Part shown: positions 33,201 through 41,563 of the stretch, piece after piece | Layout: the number at the start of each line of letters is the position of its first letter | How positions within the stretch are numbered: position 1 is the stretch's first letter | Source of the DNA: Cyrtodaria siliqua | Taxonomy: Eukaryota > Mollusca > Bivalvia > Adapedonta > Hiatellidae | Assembly: GCA_037043455.1 (NCBI GenBank) | Contig: JAWPHD010001236.1 | Coordinates: forward strand, 278,898 to 342,897 | DNA length: 64,000 nucleotides | Reading direction: 5' to 3' | Translations under genes and position numbers: made by a program | The notes under the pieces: model-generated | The model's input: only the letters and a program-made list of their open reading frames with translations | Database searches by the model: none | What the model was told of the DNA's origin: nothing

Positions 33201-35600
33201 ATTGTGCAATACGCGTCTGCCCTCGGCTGTATTACACCGCTCAAGTAATTGCAATAAACAGGAAATATATCATAAAACTAGGTTTCCCTAAATGGTGCGT
33301 GCTTTTGTGATATACCGACGTATGTACCCAAATTAGGCTGCACTTCAATAGTGCACCGCAATATTTTATTAGTCTGTAATGATATTTGGGGGCACGTGGA
33401 GACTAGAGAGCGTGTCATATTGCAAACACCGCTCCTAGAGTGTTTGGTGTTGATGGCGACTTATGGCAAATATATAATACTATAGAAATTATGGCGCCGA
33501 CATTATATGCCGTTTCATTTATTATTGTTTTTATTCATTTTTTTATCAATTATGGATAATATCTAATAAATATATTTGTTCCATGTCTACTTATCGGCAA
33601 AAAATATCTGACGCTCGTATTACCATAGAGTTACATACATATATATCCATGTATTAATGTATAGGTATAGACCAGGTCCATTCATTCGGAATATACTACA
33701 TTTCGCGGTTATTGTATATGTAACAATATATTGCAGTGTTGCGGGTGACTTACTGTCAGATTTCGATGAAAACAATGTTTACGTTGTTTTTTTGTTTGTT
33801 GTTGCTGTAAGTGTATAAATACGCTATTTTGTTAGATTAGTGAATAGTGTAATGAACCACTGAACGTAACGAATGACATGACACGATAGTCTTTACAAGC
33901 TCTCCATTTGCACCTGCACCGCGTACGACTTCATCATCAGTTGATGAATCCGATGTATTTTCGTCCTCAGACACGTATTCTGGCTCCAAATCGTAAGGTT
34001 GCACATGGTGTAACCTTTTTATCACGGGCATTTCCTCTGACATCGCTTAATTCTCACATTTTCACACAAGGTATACTGTTTTGCGTTCAGTCCCAATGTA
34101 AACAAAAAATAGTTTGTTCCCAATGACGTCATTTCCGGTAATTCGCGCAAGAGTTTTTCCCCTTAGATTTCTTTCGATTTTTTAGCAATGCCTGTTCGCC
34201 TTTTCGGTTTTTATCTTTAAAAACATATTTTCACTAAACATACATCAATAGCATAGTAAACATCGTATTTATAATGATATTTAATAATTAAAAACATATC
34301 AACAACGGATTTGTTGATTTAGGACAAATTTCATCTTTAATAGTTATTTTAGGTGTATAGGATAGCAGATCGTGTAACATATAATGGACATTCTAGATAA
34401 CGCACTTGACAAAAACCATGCAATCAGTTTAAAATTTTGCAACTATTAAATATACCTGGTTAACTGTATTGAAATTTTGAATTTTGCGACGGTATATCAG
34501 TCCTTTAATGGTAGCAAATTGTGTGGCGACGCGTTTGCAGAGACGTTAAACACTTTTTGCGACCGTTGAACGACTGATATAATGTCGCAAAAGTCAAAAT
34601 TCCAATACAGTGACGTCATCTAGTTTTATTTGAAAGCGTTTGTGAGAACAACTGTCAAAAACACTGAAATGCTTTAGAAACGGGGTAACCAGTGTTGAAA
34701 CGGTGTCTTTCGCGACAGTATATGATTCTAGCCTTCCCCTTAAAGCTTTAAACACAGACATATTAATAACAGATAGGAAACTCACTATCTTAACCAGTAA
34801 CCAAAATATCACGTGACACCTGAACTTTTCCTTCTATCTTTTCTCTCAATTATTCACTGATTTTGATCAGAATACATTTAAAGATTCATAGGGAATAGCA
34901 AAATGGGATTATAATAATTATGTTTATTTTCAAAATACGAAATTGTATAAAAACGTTTAAAGTTAAAAATGTCATCATTTATCGCTTTTCTCTTAAAAAC
35001 CAAGGCTTTGACATAGTCAACGTTTCCTTCAAACTCCTTTTTTGCTCCAAACGTAAGAGAAAACAAAAACCTATCATTGGAAAGAAAATTAAATTTGTGA
35101 TGGGATTTGGCATGAATGAAACTTGTATCTATAAAACTCTTCATGATATGTGTTTAAAGTTGGGAAATATTTTGTGAAATTTTCGCACTGTGCCACGTGA
35201 AATTTAGATAATTTTCGTAGTGTTCAACCTCTTTGTTATTAGGCCTGTGCTTTAAACAACTGATTATACCGTCGCAAAATTCAACATTTCAATACAGTTA
35301 ACCCTATAATAACCGATAACTGAAAAAAGACACAACAAGACAAAGGAAGCAAAATGACCAACATCTGAGACACAGATTATAATTTTAGAAAATGATCGGT
35401 TTCCATGTTTTAAAATCTTTCATTAAAACATTTGTTTTACAGGTCTAACCACGTGTCACTATGGCAACAGCACGTACCAAACTGGCGACAGTTTTAAGGC
35501 ACTTGACGGCTGCAACACGTGCGGATGTCACCATGGAACAATCATGTGCACGGAAATGTTTTGCCTTCCAATTGAACCCATTCTACTTTCGGAGCAATAA
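27201..35600 (+). CDS. Secreted two-domain pacifastin/VWC-like protein, 3 exons
   Basis: Exons 27201-27246, 30029-30160 and 35443-35600 join with phase-1 introns and GT/AG borders to give 111 residues. Exon 1 is a signal peptide (MLKFLILGVSLTLAY). Exons 2 and 3 each encode one six-cysteine domain with identical spacing, C-x18-C-x2-C-x-C-x6-C-x4-C, and shared residues GDSFK, DGCN, CxC and CT. The CNxCxC...G...CTxxxC core is that of pacifastin light-chain and short VWC domains, which act as serine-protease inhibitors or extracellular adaptors. The long gap before the second Cys differs from classic pacifastin, so the exact family is open. TAA is at 35598-35600 and AATAAA at 35645. Introns carry large repeat arrays. 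Exon joins are inferred without transcript data. Confidence 0.72.
27590..27860. repeat. Dispersed repeat, pair of 40485-40870
   Basis: CAGGAATGAACATGCCAGGC and TGCAGAGTTGCTGCAAATT blocks recur in the same order at 40540-40660. The start (ACCAACACA...GGTTTATTTGGC) resembles the SINE-type 3' end at 40500. It lies in intron 1 of the pacifastin-like gene. Confidence 0.75.
28388..28443. repeat. T-rich low-complexity run
   Basis: Almost continuous T with a few A, directly before the 39-bp array. Confidence 0.9.
28523..29665 (+). repeat. 39-bp minisatellite (~28 units) in intron 1
   Basis: Unit TTGTCGCCTTTAGCGGAAGT plus TGTTACCTTTAACGTTAGG, with alternating variants suggesting a 78-bp higher-order unit. 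Because 39 is divisible by three, a 172-codon frame (28902-29420) repeats a 13-residue motif of the LSPLAEVVTFNVR type. Array ends are degenerate. Confidence 0.93.
29876..29925 (+). pseudogene. Degenerate copy of pacifastin-like exon 2 start
   Basis: CGCTTCAAGACTGCGAATATG and following GAGTCCTGCACC resemble the beginning of exon 2 (30029-30060), 150 bp upstream of it. Likely a partial exon duplication that decayed. Confidence 0.45.
30029..30160 (+). CDS. Pacifastin-like gene exon 2 (domain 1)
   Basis: The acceptor TATTTTAG ends at 30028 and the donor GTAAGT starts at 30161. It encodes one domain with CDYDG..., GDSFKSSDGCNNCFC and ACTLKAC. An alternative acceptor AAG at 30037 would keep the frame. 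Confidence 0.75.
30365..31215 (+). repeat. Degenerate array of GTAACTAAGAGTGAGTCGTA units
   Basis: About fifteen imperfect copies, spaced 25-60 bp, of CATGTAACTAAGAGTGAGTC plus GTAT and a CTATAGAA segment. The final three 28-bp units (31128-31212) are nearly identical. It lies in intron 2 of the pacifastin-like gene. Confidence 0.8.
31216..32009. other. Intron 2 spacer, no gene seen
   Basis: AT-rich, with a short (GT)n at 31605-31620. Minus-strand frames here have no recognisable domain. Confidence 0.45.
32010..32033. promoter_or_regulatory. E-box, CRE and inverted CCAAT cluster
   Basis: CACGTG at 32010-32015, TGACGTCA at 32022-32029 and ATTGG immediately after lie about 80 bp upstream of the THAP ATG. 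This is a plausible promoter; direction is not fixed. Confidence 0.5.
32112..32567 (+). pseudogene. THAP-domain sequence with TGA at second zinc ligand
   Basis: From ATG at 32112 the frame reads MPCVVAG, TGA (32133-32135), then KSLHKEG...LSFFRFPNRD, the conserved Trp in FEVWVDVTEE, and VCSKHFE, ending at TGA 32565-32567. This is a C2CH THAP DNA-binding finger (C-x2-4-C-x35-50-C-x2-H). The TGA stands where the second Cys is expected. THAP fingers occur in P-element transposases and host regulators. No transposase core follows. The simplest reading is a nonsense mutation in an otherwise well-kept domain. The residues after about 90 are not recognised. It lies within intron 2 of the pacifastin-like gene. 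Confidence 0.68.
32568..33836. other. AT-rich spacer, no gene seen
   Basis: No coding signal supported. Only short frames and AT-rich sequence. Confidence 0.45.
33837..34043 (-). CDS. Possible first coding exon, acidic N-terminus (hypothetical)
   Basis: A true ATG at 34043 opens a frame MSEEMPVIKRLHHVQPYDLE, then PEYVSEDENTSDSSTDDE. Tyr-X-X-Glu-Pro followed by an acidic Ser-rich patch is the usual beginning of P2X7-C-terminal-like (zinc-binding) domain proteins in invertebrates, but the domain itself is not visible here. A splice donor could lie near 33895-33905 (GAGCTTGTAAAG). A CRE/ETS cluster lies 80 bp upstream. Without the downstream exons this remains a weak call. Confidence 0.35.
   Translation of the reverse strand: MSEEMPVIKRLHHVQPYDLEPEYVSEDENTSDSSTDDEVVRGAGANGELVKTIVSCHSLRSVVHYTIH
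34122..34140 (-). promoter_or_regulatory. CRE + ETS promoter-like cluster
   Basis: On the minus strand, ACCGGAAATGACGTCATTGG joins an ETS-type GGAA core, TGACGTCA (34124-34131) and a CATTGG. This is a common TATA-less promoter arrangement, 80 bp before the ATG at 34043. Confidence 0.5.
34458..35303. mobile_element. Non-autonomous TIR element (~850 bp)
   Basis: The left end GGTTAACTGTATTGAAATTT is mirrored at the right end (AAATTCAACATTTCAATACAGTTAACC), with complementarity over about 45 bp including GCGACGGTATA / TATACCGTCGC. A third inverted copy lies internally near 34568-34612. No transposase is visible. Confidence 0.75.
35443..35600 (+). CDS. Pacifastin-like gene exon 3 (domain 2, stop)
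   Basis: The acceptor TTGTTTTACAG ends at 35442. It encodes CHYGNSTYQTGDSFKALDGC, then CNTCGC and MCTEMFC, with a short tail and TAA. Cys spacing is identical to domain 1. Confidence 0.75.
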
Positions 35601-35784
35601 CCATGGTGGCACAGACATTTGTAATTTGATGTAGATGAGAAAAAATAAATAGATAAGTTCAAGTTATTCTTGTCTTGGTATATATTATTCAGATTCTACG
35701 AAATTTTGTTGTTCAAGATTAAAATAAAATGTTGGTGATTATCGGTGTATTTCTTATGCACACTATTATTAGTTATTGGGTTTG

Positions 35785-35820
35785 TTACTGACCCCCTACA
35801 GAAATATGTGGGGTCAGTAA
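35785..35820. repeat. Perfect hairpin TTACTGACCCC...GGGGTCAGTAA
   Basis: Eleven-base arms separated by about 14 bases, just after the pacifastin-like gene's polyadenylation signals. Confidence 0.85.
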
Positions 35821-35829
35821 GATTTATAG

Positions 35830-36008
35830 GGGGCGAGGCGATAGCCGAGTCCCCCTATACATCTGACAATACGACAAAACAATACGACAAAAGGCTGTAT
35901 TTGTCGTCTTGGCGCCCGCCAGAACGACAAAACGAAAAGACGGCAAAATGCTGTATTTGTCGTCTTGTCGTGTTTTTGCCTTCCGGTAGACACGCGCACT
36001 GTAATTAA
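35830..36008. repeat. GACGACAAA-type repeat block, left
   Basis: Short inverted and direct pieces (AATACGACAAAA, TTGTCGTCTTGGCGCCCG, ACGACAAAACGAAAAGACG). A longer block of the same kind is at 37000-37430, flanking the TTGGCCCAA satellite. Confidence 0.75.
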
Positions 36009-36084
36009 TTAGAGCCACAGTGTCCGAGCAAAGTTGTGTATTTCTACATGCAAATCATATTTTAAAAGCTATTTAGCTACCTCT

Positions 36085-36830
36085 GCAAATGATATTGGCC
36101 CAACTATTTTCCACAGTTTGTTTAATGTTGGCCCAAGTTAACATTATTGCCACAAAGCATTGGCCCAACAATAAACCAACATATTGGGCCAACGTGGAAA
36201 CGATGAGTAGAATCAAATGGGCCCAACGTAAAAGACCAACATCGGGCCAACAGTGTTCCATGATATTGACCCAACTATTTTCCATCATGAAATCACAGTT
36301 GGCTTGATGTTGGCCCAACTTAACATTATTGCCACAAATCATTGGCCCAACAATAAACCAATATATTGGGCCAACGTGGAAACGATGAGCAGAATCAAAG
36401 GGCCCACGTAAAAGACCAACATCGGGCCAACAGTGTTCCATGATATTGGCCCAACTATTTTCCAGTTGGTTTGATGTTGGCCCAACTTAACATTATTGCC
36501 ACACATCATTGGCCCAACAATAAACCAACATATTGGGCCAACGTGGAAACGATGAGCAGAATCAAATGGGTCCAACAAAAGACCAACATCGGGCCGACAG
36601 TGTTTCATAATATTTGCCCAACTATTTTCCACCATCAAATCACAATTGGCTTGATGTTGGCCCAATTGTTTATTATTATCACAAGGCATTGGCCCAACAA
36701 TAAACCAATATGTAGGGCCAACGTGGAAACGATGAGCAGAATCATATAGGCCCAACGTAAAAGACCAATGCAGGGCCAACGAAAGTGATGATATTGGTTT
36801 GATGTTGGCCCAACATGGGGCTACGCACGG
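36085..36830. repeat. TTGGCCCAA satellite (~175-bp units, 4+ copies)
   Basis: Units start near 36097, 36268, 36448 and 36615. Each contains four or five TTGGCCCAA or TTGGGCCAA nonamers in both orientations with a conserved ACGTGGAAACGATGAG segment. Open frames in this block are by-products of the repeat. Confidence 0.9.
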
Positions 36831-36999
36831 AATTCGTTTAGTTAGTAAAACACACTGTGTTTTACAGATGCTCATACTACCCGAGAAATAATATATGTTT
36901 TAACACCATACAGTTGACGTGTAGCTTTCCATCAATAGAAAAGTTGCTTCACTTCATGTAATGAGTTGCTGTAGAAGCTTTTGGGAGTTTTAATGTTTT

Positions 37000-37430
37000 G
37001 GCTCTAACGAAAAGACGATAAGACGACAAATACAGAATTTTGTCATATTTTCGTTTTGTCAATCTTGCGGGCGCCTAGACGATCGTTCTGGCGGACGAAA
37101 AGACAAGACGACAAATACAGCATTTTGTCTTCTTTTCGTTTTGTCGTTTTGACGGGCGCCAAGACGACTAGAACGACAAGACGACAAAATGACAAATACA
37201 GCCTTTTTGTACGGCCAAGACGACAGAACGACAAAAATAAAGCGCCAAGACAAGTCGTCACGCGAAAAGGCGACAACGGGCCACATTTATTTGTCGTCTT
37301 GGCGCCTTTCAAATGTCGTCTTGGCGCGTGAAATCCGTCGTTTTGACAAGACGACAAAATGATGTTTTGTCGTCTTTTCGCGTGGCATCTTGTCGAACCC
37401 GCCAAGACGACAAAACGACATGGCAGAAAT
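37000..37430. repeat. GACGACAAA-type repeat block, right
   Basis: Dense AAGACGACAAA / TTTGTCGTCTT pieces with GGCGCC palindromes in both orientations, able to form many alternative hairpins. Confidence 0.8.
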
Positions 37431-37884
37431 CAGCCACCATAGCAACCGGTATTTCGATTAATCCAGTACTTTCTGAGATTAGTGCTTTCAAATGTTTACG
37501 GTCATGTACACTTTCTTTCATTTCCAATGCTTTGGGAGACTAATCTAAGAAAGTCTATAAGAATCGAAATACCCGCTTGCGGTGGAAGAAAATGCCCAAT
37601 TTGTAGATGTAAAACATGAAGAAAGTTATTAAGCAAAAACATACCTGAATCGAACGCTTTGATAATAACAACATTTCCAAAGTCGATACAGAAACTTATA
37701 AAATAAAAATAGATTTTGCTCTTTTTTCAGTACTCAGTAGTCAATGATGAATATATTACAAAAATAAGTATAAAAGTCGAACAGGAAATGCAGCTTTCAC
37801 AGAACACAGTAAACCCCAAAACAAGCAAAACGACAAACATGAATGGCAATGTTAATAAGGAATAAAGGCATATGACGTCACACA
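37430..37884. other. Spacer, no gene seen
   Basis: No coding signal; AT-rich. Confidence 0.4.
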
Positions 37885-38045
37885 CACACAAAACGAGTTG
37901 ACAATAGGGCTACCGCCTTGGAACGGTCAGTGGCAAAAAAGGCTACTTAGGGTTTAAACCAGGTTGTAGAGTGCACCAAACCTCGCTCTTACTCTAATGT
38001 CATCCCAATAAAACGGGACAGTGTAAATAAAGAAAATCCCCGCCA
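37885..38045 (-). mobile_element. Retroelement family D 3' tail
   Basis: GAGTTGACAATAGGGCTACC, TTGGAACGGTCAGTGGCA and AAACGGGACAGTGTAAATAA match, inverted, the tail of the nested element at 17360-17515. Confidence 0.75.
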
Positions 38046-38143
38046 TGAACTCTTCACTTTCAATATCACACCTGATAATCACACCTGATAGATCTAAACA
38101 TATTTCAAAATAATATTTCTTGTGTGTGTGGTTTAATGATAAA

Positions 38144-38272
38144 TAAATTACAACTCTCCTTTTTCAACATCATACCTGATATAATCCCTCGAACAATATA
38201 AATACCGCGGTATTGATATTGAATTCTCGGGATGATATCAGCTGTGATATGGAAAAAGGAGAGTCATAATTT
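38144..38272. repeat. Long imperfect palindrome (hairpin)
   Basis: ACTCTCCTTTTTC at 38153 pairs with GAAAAAGGAGAGT ending at 38264. Roughly 55-base arms pair with a few mismatches around a central ATACCGCGGTAT. It lies about 300 bp downstream of the ketohexokinase-like gene's stop codon (minus strand) and could be a MITE or a structured RNA. Confidence 0.8.
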
Positions 38273-38559
38273 ATACACGTCGTGCACGACGCATGTCCTA
38301 TATACATTATATTACCACTCAATCAGGAATGTCGTATCTACTCGTACAATAATACAACAGCAATTTTCTATATTGAATATATTTAATAACAATGCACTTG
38401 ACAGAGGTGAAAGAACTGTCTATGTAGCTTAGCGGCTGTTGAATCAAACCGGTGAAACGTTACTAAGCATTTGTGATCGAATTCATTCATGCCAGTGTCA
38501 ACAGTTTTAAAGAATGCGACCTAAGTTTTCAGCGCATAGTAGTCTCCGCTAAAAATAAC

Positions 38560-39756
38560 TTAGAGCCAACATTTCAACCCTTTGGTCCCAGCGAACCCTC
38601 GCATCCCACATTTGGTCCCGGCAACACGGCAACCAAACACAACAGCATCGTCAACGGTCTTCCCTTCGTGTAAGGCGTAAATGACGCTGGCGTTAAACGT
38701 ATCGCCTGCACCTAATGTATCTACAAGGCACTCAGGCGGATATCCTTTTGATGTAAATGTTCCAGCCTCAGATTTTGCTGTGGCTCCGTTTTCACCCCAC
38801 GCGCAAATTATTGTTGACCCCTTTTTACATCGACCGTATAAACCATCGACCGCGTCCTCTTTTGATTTGAAGCCAGCATCCTTTGCATAATCTTTGCTGA
38901 CGAAGATGACGTCTGCTTTACCAAACAGCGGTCGAAGTTCGGGACATATTGTATGCAGCTGTTCAATTTCTACTGTGATTGTTATGTGTTCACCAGTGTC
39001 ACATCTGTCATTGTAGGTTTCAATTTTGCTCATCATCTTTTCAAGGTCTGGGCTTTTTGGTCTGCCTTCAAAATGTATCCAGTCGTATTTTCTTAAATCA
39101 ATGGCATCGAACTGATCGAATGTTAACTCCGTGACATTTTTAAAATCCGGAAGTGCCGTGCGCGTTCCGGATGCTCGACTTAAAATCAATGTTGCAACGG
39201 GGCTTTTGTGTTTTGCTGCGTCGAGGTAAACACAGCTCTCAATGCATACTCCGGAACTATTAAAATCGTTTTCCAGAAATTCCAGCCATCTATTATTTAC
39301 CAAAGTCCCGAGAAACTCCGAGTTCGCACCCAGGTTAGCCAGCACAGTTGCACTATTGGATGCATTTCCGCCACGAGCCCAGTAATGATCAAGAACTAGC
39401 GTCTCCGTGTCTTCTTCCGGATACTTGTCACAAATCGTTATTAAGTCCAGACAGACGATTCCAACGCACAAAATCCTCTTCTTTCTTGTGACAGTTTTAA
39501 GTCCATCCGCTATGCTGTCACTCACAAGCTTTTCTGCGAGTCGTTCTATTCCACCTGTGTTTATTCTCCCTGCTGCTAATCTCTCCGCTGCTTCATCTAT
39601 TAATGTATAATCTTCAGGCGCGTTATCAGCATATTGGCAATTAAGCGATGCTTTTAAATTAGGCTGATTATATCCGGCTGTCGTACATTCTATTATACTG
39701 TTCCGCACAATTTCATTTACATATTGTTCAATCTTTAATTTCAAATTTGTATCCAT
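38560..39756 (-). CDS. Ketohexokinase-like PfkB kinase, single exon, N-terminal extension
   Basis: A 398-residue protein from ATG at 39754-39756 (an upstream GTG frame extension is not used) to TAA at 38560. Residues from about 95 on match ketohexokinase (fructokinase, PfkB/ribokinase fold): ILCVGIVCLDLI, the sugar-binding GGNASNSA at 129-136, and the ATP/catalytic DTLGAGDTFNA at 346-356 with the base Asp352, ending like KHK in CGMRGFAG. It would phosphorylate fructose to fructose-1-phosphate. KHK is usually about 300 residues; here about 93 extra residues precede the kinase, with amphipathic helices (8-23, 52-65, 69-86) resembling PKA-docking helices. There are no introns, unlike typical KHK genes, so retroposition is likely. 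The frame is fully intact. Confidence 0.88.
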   Translation of the reverse strand: MDTNLKLKIEQYVNEIVRNSIIECTTAGYNQPNLKASLNCQYADNAPEDYTLIDEAAERLAAGRINTGGIERLAEKLVSDSIADGLKTVTRKKRILCVGIVCLDLITICDKYPEEDTETLVLDHYWARGGNASNSATVLANLGANSEFLGTLVNNRWLEFLENDFNSSGVCIESCVYLDAAKHKSPVATLILSRASGTRTALPDFKNVTELTFDQFDAIDLRKYDWIHFEGRPKSPDLEKMMSKIETYNDRCDTGEHITITVEIEQLHTICPELRPLFGKADVIFVSKDYAKDAGFKSKEDAVDGLYGRCKKGSTIICAWGENGATAKSEAGTFTSKGYPPECLVDTLGAGDTFNASVIYALHEGKTVDDAVVFGCRVAGTKCGMRGFAGTKGLKCWL

Positions 39757-40480
39757 GGTGACGCTTTCGATGGACAACACTACAACAATAGTAATTTAAT
39801 GATTGTGTATCAACCTATATGCCTTTCATTTAATGTATATATGATACTCTATATGAATATGATTACATCGCGATCTAATTCAGTTTAATAACACTAATCT
39901 TGCTGTACAAACAGCGATAAGTGGCTATCTCTATACATATTTATATGTATATGTACATGTTCTATATTACTTATCCTGGTCTCAATTACAGCTATATGAC
40001 GGTGAATAATGTGCCCTATCAAATGTTTAAGTCGGTATTGTGTGCTAAAAAGAAAAAAAAGGAAATATGAGAGTTTGATATGAAATTGGTATTATTAAAA
40101 ACACTGATGATATACAACTGAATGGGTTTATCCATTTATATTTTTATTGCACTTAAAAACGCTATCAGTTATTGAAAACATAATATACGTACGGAATACA
40201 TACAGTACACTTTTCACCAGCGTGAAAGTTATTGTTTATTAGTGCATAGCAATGATAATATAGCTTGTTCATTTTACGGTATAACAAATCACGAATTAAA
40301 GGGTGAACGTCAGGCTTTTTGTGGTGGTCTGTGTGTGTGTTGAAGGGGCCTAACAATAACTCCTTATTTAGAAGGATATTCATTCTACACAGTGCTTTGT
40401 GCTTTCCTAGGTTACTTCACCACGATTAATTTAAAAACAAATCCGATTTCATTCACACTATATGGTGATTTCCAATTTTA
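39757..40480. other. Upstream region of the ketohexokinase-like gene
   Basis: AT-rich, no gene. A short (GT)n is at about 40330-40340. It probably contains the gene's promoter, but no clear motif stands out. Confidence 0.45.
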
Positions 40481-40484
40481 GACC

Positions 40485-40870
40485 TGAATTGAATTGAATT
40501 GAGTTTTAAGGCGCACCAACACATAAAAGGTTATATGGCGCCTAACAGGAATGAACATGCCAGGCTCATCCTCCATGTACATCGAGATAAAATATGGAGA
40601 ATGTGCCTAGAACCTTCTCACCTGCAGAACTGCAGAGTTGCTGCAAATTCTATTGTAGACACTCCATTTACGCTGGAGCCACATTTATTGTTTTCCCGCC
40701 ACTGTCCTAGTGATTTGAGTGAGATGGCACCTGAAACAATACAGGGTCATGATGAAGACCTTTAATGAGCATGAACAAAAAGTGATAAAATGAACATGAA
40801 TTTGTGCAGCGGGGTCTACCCCTCTGCCTACCCCTCCAACGGGGCCCCCGGAACCACACGGGGCCCTCGG
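40485..40870. repeat. Dispersed repeat with SINE-like end
   Basis: An AATTGAATTGAATTGAG tail and AAGGCGCACCAACACATAAA start are followed by the blocks shared with 27590-27860. It ends in a short duplication GGAACCACACGGGG near 40850-40880. Confidence 0.7.
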
Positions 40871-41039
40871 AACCACACGGGGACATTTTAGACCTGAACT
40901 ACCTAGCGCTAACACTATATTTTGATTAAGTTTTGAAAGTGAAACACTTTTAAGAACCACAGTTTTCCTCAAAGGGGTAAATATTCTTTGGGTCAACTTT
41001 CTGGAAACAATTATTTCTTCAATTGTAAGGTTATCATTA

Positions 41040-41330
41040 AATTCTGATTTGGTCTGAGCCTATACCATAAGTACAGTACAACTGTCGTTTTCCAACACAA
41101 GTTGTATTCCGGACCTTATTTTGTGGTACTTTCTTTTTAGATACACACCATTTGTCAGCGTTTATATTAAGACCGGAGATTGCGCATACAGTTTTAATAT
41201 AAAGTTCATTCGTTGAAGCCATCTAGAGCAAAACACGCATAATCAGCATATTGTGATACTGAAAACTCATTGTTGACTTTAAATGTCTTAGGTGAGTGAC
41301 AACGAATCTCCTTGACGACAACTTCTTTGC
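41040..41330 (-). mobile_element. RT fragment downstream of intact PIPOX
   Basis: Minus-strand codons read FSVSQYADYACFALDGFNE, an RT motif C (YADD-like, second Asp lost), then frame-shifted pieces of the following RT/thumb region. The equivalent lies after exon 8 of the other copy (24835-25165). Confidence 0.65.
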
Positions 41331-41441
41331 AAAAATAAATAAAAATAAAAATAAATAAAAATCTTGATACATGCCCATTAACAATACCCCCAGACTCGAT
41401 ACTGAAGGGCAAAGCAAATCGAAAATTGCAATAACCGTCTC

Positions 41442-41563
41442 TCATAATTTATGCTTAAGAAATCGGTTAATCTTGAATGGTGTCAAGTCGTGTGATGGCG
41501 TCTGTCCGGTGGCCAGGTCCGCCAGGACCTTTCCAACCACTGGTGACAACTTGAACCCGTGAC
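41442..41563 (-). CDS. PIPOX: PIPOX exon 8 (stop, PTS1-like HKL)
   Basis: [20 protein letters not shown]... ending KHKL and TGA at 41442-41444; acceptor GTTCACAG. Confidence 0.88.

Noticed and set aside
36339..36875. A 178-codon minus-strand frame and companions
   Set aside because: Lies wholly in the TTGGCCCAA satellite; the protein merely repeats the satellite.
39757..39780. Upstream extension of the ketohexokinase-like frame
   Set aside because: The extra eight codons begin at GTG; the first ATG is at 39754-39756 and is the better start.
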